This document shows positions 59,452 to 64,000 of a stretch of 64,000 nt of DNA, piece after piece (the stretch's first letter is position 1; every line of letters starts with the position of its first letter). Below the pieces are notes generated by a model that searched no databases, had not been told where the DNA came from, and saw only the letters and a list, made by a program, of their open reading frames with translations. Source of the stretch: Aureobasidium sp. EXF-3400 (lineage: Eukaryota > Ascomycota > Dothideomycetes > Dothideales > Saccotheciaceae); contig SWBL01000112.1 in NCBI GenBank assembly GCA_024195585.1, positions 1 to 64,000 on the forward strand, in the 5' to 3' direction. The position numbers were made by a program, and so were the translations under genes.

Positions 59452-60601
59452 GTGTAGTGCGATAATCGTTCAGGCAACTCGAAGGTCAAGCACTCTCGAG
59501 ATTGGATGGAATTGATACAGTGTTGGTCATATCGTCGATCGACGGTCTGGGCCAAAGTACACATCAGAGCCTTCACGTTGGTTAGCAGATCTCATCGCGA
59601 GCGAGTGGCTGCGTACCAGTGTTGGTCTCCAAGTGCTTATGAGCTCGGGCAGGTTTGACAACGAGGATGATAACGCGTAATGACAAAGTTGAGACAGACA
59701 CTTGGCGTATCTCTGCTCTTTATGTGTAGACAAAGTGAAGGCTTATGGGCAAATATAGAGCCATCGACTATGCTTGGATAGAACAAAAGTCGAATTTCAT
59801 TTTGAACGGGCACACTCATTCATATATGCGTCAAGGAAGCAGAAGCAACCGCCAGGCTCTCGACCACCTCTCTGCACAGTGCCATCTCCCTCTCTAGGAG
59901 ATGCAAACACACGTGCCCCTGCCACCCCCAGATGACGTCCGTCATCACCTGTCATCACCCCATTTCGTGAGATCTATCATTTGGTTCCGCCAACCACAAT
60001 GCAGAACTAAAGACTATTGACCTCTATCCTCGTTTTCCCCAGATTGTTATCAAAGATACTGAGGTACACACGTGGTTTCTGTCTCATTAAATCTGCAACT
60101 CACCGCTGTTGGACATTTGACAGGCAGCCACCGACGACAAGGCCTTCTGATCGCCGTTGGTAGCAATTCCCTCCATGGTATGATGCTTCAGGCCTCCATG
60201 ATTGAAGCCTTGGGGTCTGTAGCCTGATATCACCTGAGTTGCGTTCTGGACTCGGCAGATAGCATCGATTGGGGTCTTGATGCAGAGCATGCAAATAGTC
60301 ACCGATTCATCAAGTAGCGATAGGGTGCGGTGTGTTTTCCGAGACTAGATTATCCGAAGCGAACGGGGTGTGCGAGTTTGGGTGAGGATGCCCAGCATAT
60401 ATATAATGCCCGCGTTTCCTTGAGATCGTACGATATCTATGAAGCACGCAACATCCCTGTTCACCAAAGACTGTTGCGATACCACCACTGACATATGCCT
60501 GAGTTATGCCTACGTTCTTGATGAGATTGATGTGAGAAAGTCACATCGAAGGACCCGTGATTCTGTTCCAACACAGAAGTGTGGCCATAGGAATACCACA
60601 A

Positions 60602-60823
60602 CCCCCCGTGTGCCAAAGTCTGTAACTCCCCATTGGATCCATCGACCTCCGACTACGCAGAGAGCAGAGTATGCGCTATAAAAAGGCACAGTCTCCTTTG
60701 GAAACATAGGTATGTCCACAGAGAGTCTATGATTCGTTGCTTCTTAGTGGACACTATTCTGTTCGTATCAATATTGTGCATTTTTACAACTACACGCGTT
60801 ACAAACTTTAGCACACGGGGAGG
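60602..60823. mobile_element. MITE, long subfamily, inverted (about 222 bp)
   Basis: The left end is CCCCCCGTGTGCCAAAGTCT and the right end CTTTAGCACACGGGGAGG. Interior blocks (TTAGTGGACA, ATTGTGCATTTTTACAACTA, ACACGCGTTACAAAC) align with the other long copies and with the intron copy in the S41 gene. No coding capacity. Confidence 0.83.
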
Positions 60824-61829
60824 GAGGATATGCTCTCTCTGTCGTTGGCAATCTGCATTTGAAAGCATTGCATATGTACACGGTAGTAACATGATTGCCC
60901 CTTGGCATTGGCAAGGGAGCATCAAGTTCAACTATCATCCTTGCACACTTATCGGTGATTAAATTGAGTTCAGGCTGTATTAAATCTCAGTTGACTGTTT
61001 GACGTCTTGACCGCAAGATCCATAGACCCAAGCGCAGCAGCTCGTGCATGTATCTCTCACTCAGAACCGAAGGTATTGTGCCTGTCGAGCCGGCGACCAT
61101 GTATTTTCACCGGTACTTGACCGGTTCATCACCGCATATCTTGATCATGTGAAGCCTGTCGACTTCTGGAATGGGAGCACAATGCTGTTGTGCTTGTCAG
61201 AATCTTATCCGATAGGCCTTACCCGCACGTCTTCCATACTGTCGGTAACTTCCATTCGCGAGTCTCGAAAATAGAGTGTACCTACCAACGAGGTGTTTGT
61301 CCCAACAACCAACTCGACATATGGACTTGTGTTCCGTATCTCGTGGCAATGCCGAGAAGGCTAATGTGGTCGTGACCTGCTCCTTCTTGCTATGCAGAGA
61401 TGACAGGGCCACACCCGGTCGAATGTCCGACTAGAGGCGGTCATACTATCTAGCCAGGCGGTCTCGATTTTAGGAATGGTCGAGCGAGGCGTTCTTGGTT
61501 CCGAGGATTCCAGAGTATGGGAACAAACGAGAGGTGACAAAGAACGACCGGTTGTAGTTTGAAATCGAGTAGCACAGTGTTAGAATGGCACACCACGAGG
61601 CTAGCGACTGTCTTTGCTGTGCTCAAGACGCGTGGTTCCGCTTGTGAACTCGCACTGTCTGAGACCTCGCCGTTGTCCGTGATGGTACCATAACATTCTT
61701 TGTTCTGCTAATTATGGCTTTACGCTTGTGGAAATTGCCGCCCTTGCTTGTTCTATATCGGTGGGCATCGCAAAAGGTTCAGAAGTCTGGGCAGTTAGGT
61801 ACCATCTTGGTACAGCCATCAGTCAACGT

Positions 61830-62030
61830 TTGTTTTGCTACCTTCCCTTGTACTAATGACCGCATAATAGTAGGAACAAGATGGTGTTCACTGAGAGGCA
61901 ACAAGCTGCTGACTCTCTGTGGACAGGCTTCTGCTTCCCAAAACAATGGTGCCTTTTCATAGTCAGCATTTTTTGCCCTTAGCTATAGTCGGAGTACGGT
62001 GGAAGTTACAGACTTTAGTACACGGGGAGG
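61830..62030. mobile_element. MITE, long subfamily, left end lost
   Basis: The right end GACTTTAGTACACGGGGAGG is clear. Upstream, ACTGAGAGGCAACAAGCTGC, GACTCTCTGTGGACAGGC and AATGGTGCCTTTTC match the 25071-25283 element in order. The left terminus cannot be recognised, so the start is approximate. Confidence 0.65.
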
Positions 62031-63324
62031 CAACACTCGATCAAATATTTATCCGGCAGTCGCAATCCTAGGATAAGGCAGCAGAATCTGGAGGAACGAT
62101 GGCATGCAACGCGATGCTGCAAGGATCTACTGCTCTCAGCCCTACCATCGAAGTTCACTGGTACATGCTCTGACAAACAGGCCAAAACTCATCATTGGCC
62201 GTAATGGTCGTCTGGTCCAAATACAATAAAGTAGCATCAGCCCTATGGACAGGGGAGATGTTGGCATGGATGCAGATGGCGCAAGTGTTCACAAGAGTCC
62301 TCAAACAGTCATTGGTCTGCTCGTTCCTGCTAGACTTTGCTTCGCACCCGCAGCTCCGATGCGCAGCATCGCGATGAGGCTGGTGACCGGTAGGTATGCT
62401 CGAACACGAGGGGAGAGGACAGGGATCTGTTCGTACACGATCTACGCCGGATCGGGCAATTGGTCTATGGCGTTCGCGAGGGATGCATCACTTTGGTCTC
62501 ACAGAGCTCAAGCAAAGCTCTGAGCGAGCGGGCGAACCACGCCCCCGCGCAAGCCAGCCAGCCTCCCTGCTCGCTCCGGATCCTCCTCATCCTTCCCCCT
62601 CCTTCCTGTCATTTATTTCTAATCAGGCCTCAGTATGCCAGCGGTGAGCTTTGTAGCCAATCCTTGCAGCAGCATCGCCCGAAGGCGCAAGATGCGCAGG
62701 GAGCGTCGCATCGCCTCGAGTGTGGCCTGCTGTTTTGGAGCAACGTAGACGGCCATAACGGACTTTGGGCCAATATGTCCAAAATCTGGCTTTGTTGCAT
62801 GACCCTACGTGGCACGCTCTCTCCGAAGCCCACCATTGACGCATGCTCTGGTTGCAACGAAGCCCAGAAGGAATCCTGACATGCCGATTTCCTGTGGTAT
62901 TGTAACTTCACCGCACTCCCGACCCTTCAGCCCTACGGGTTTGTGAGGGATGAGCCGCTGGTTGCTGCTAATAATGGCGGAGTTGGCGACTTGGCTCGGT
63001 GTCACTGTCGACCCGCCTGCATGGCTCCTTCAGTTCCAATTGCGGAGCGCCATGGAATGCCGCTGCAGCTTTCACATGGCACTTACGCTAAACGGTCCAG
63101 GGTGCTCATCCTCTTGAGCTTGTCTGTATCTAGGCAGAGAGCTGTAACCACAACAGGCCCACTATATCAGAGCCACATCCCTCAAGGCTGAAGTACGTAG
63201 ATCCTCAAACCCGCCTCGGACATACAAAGTCCACCCTTCGGTCCTCAGTATTTCATCTTTCCATTTTATCACACTCCACACACCTCATACACTCTGTACA
63301 CTTCCTATTTCATACACAGACAAC

Positions 63325-64000
63325 ATGAACAGACGCTCGACATACTCATGCTCATGCTCTCCACCTTCTTCGCACAAGCACCATGCCTCAACACATCCCA
63401 CTAGCAGTGCATTCAGCGCCAGTGCGAATCCAGACGAGGATTGGACCAAGATTACGGATCTTGCTGAGCGAAGGAGGATTCAGAACCGCATCGCTCAGAG
63501 AAACTACAGTATGCATGATACGGTCTGTCGTGTACGCTGTACATATGTCACTAACAACCACCAAAGGGAAGAAGCTGAAGAAGCGTCTCGAAGATCTGGA
63601 ACGCCGTGCGGCATCTAGCTCAGCTTCTCCATCGCCGGAAGTTAAATACGTCGATCTAGATCTCTCCAACTTGTCCGGTTACAAGAACTCACCGCACATG
63701 TCTCACGCACAAGAAAGCAACAATGTCGACAGTCGTAGCTACACATCCAATGGATATGACTACCCTTACTCACAAGCGCCTGATGATAAGAGAATGTTCT
63801 CGTATCAGCACACTCGTCAGCTATCAACATCTCCACCACCATTGTTCAGCTATCAGGCCTATCCGTCCATCGAGCATGGCCAATTTCCTCCTTCGGTCTC
63901 GAACTACATGGCATATCCTATCCCCGTATCCTCTTCATGCATGATGCCTCCATCTACCATGACTTATCAAACAAGTATGCCGGCTATCATCAAGCCAGAG
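63325..64000 (+). CDS. bZIP transcription factor, 3' part beyond window
   Basis: Exon 1 is 63325-63508; exon 2 starts at 63567 after a 58-nt intron that splits the basic region. The joined text DWTKITDLAERRRIQNRIAQ followed by RNYRKKLKKRLEDLERRA is a fungal bZIP basic region (N-x7-R pattern, NRIAQRNYR) with the start of a short zipper. This AP-1-like subgroup is common in Pezizomycotina, and its members typically have a weak zipper, as here. The rest is Ser/Tyr/Pro-rich and still open at the window edge. Upstream lies a 4.2-kb gene-poor interval, so its promoter may be long. Confidence 0.88.

Larger units (their letters stand above)
59150..63324. other. 4.2-kb gene-poor interval with MITEs
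   Basis: No supported gene between the second bHLH gene and the bZIP gene. It contains elements at 59230-59451, 60602-60823 and about 61830-62030. The remaining sequence shows short, motif-free frames only. Confidence 0.5.

Noticed and set aside
62460..62879. 139-codon plus-strand frame near the right edge
   Set aside because: It overlaps several other frames on both strands and shows no family signature.

Overview
This window is nuclear DNA of a filamentous ascomycete (Pezizomycotina). Genes carry many short GT..AG introns of about 47-60 nt, some with CTGAC/CTAAC-like branch sites. Diagnostic fungal genes include a Zn2Cys6 regulator, a highly reducing polyketide synthase (PKS), Mim1, Kar9 and alternative oxidase. 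I cannot place the species. All exon joins below were read by eye; in every multi-exon gene the stated exons sum to a multiple of three, except where a break is described.

Layout: 1-1490 holds a C-rich tract and no gene. 1491-9522 (- strand) holds an insulin-degrading-enzyme-type M16 protease and a USP7/Ubp15-type deubiquitinase. 10444-11586 is an uncharacterised fungal gene broken by one in-frame TGA. 12577-14829 is an amino-acid permease. 16297-18991 is a secreted, probably GPI-anchored S41 peptidase-like protein whose single intron holds a decayed MITE. 19016-22956 holds an uncharacterised gene, Mim1, an Mpp6-like zinc-knuckle protein and a small F-box protein.

23.7-38.9 kb looks like a biosynthetic locus: an FSH-type serine hydrolase, an HR-PKS (KS-AT-DH-ER-KR-ACP, no methyltransferase), a malate/L-lactate (Ldh2-type) dehydrogenase, a Zn2Cys6 regulator, a dimeric alpha/beta barrel (Dabb) protein, and a decayed type-B carboxylesterase. 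39.2-54.1 kb is mostly housekeeping: a p24 cargo receptor, an EthD-domain protein, two small unknowns, Hir1, acylphosphatase, alternative oxidase, Kar9 and a DEAD-box helicase. 54.1-63.3 kb is gene-poor and MITE-rich, with a head-to-head pair of SREBP-like bHLH genes. A bZIP gene runs off the right edge.

The most distinctive non-genic feature is a dispersed family of short elements (about 180-220 bp) whose terminal inverted repeats (TIRs) begin CCTCCCCGTGTGCTAAAG. Nine copies or fragments can be recognised, including one inside an intron and one lying in the 3' overlap of two convergent genes. No tRNA, rRNA or CRISPR was recognised.
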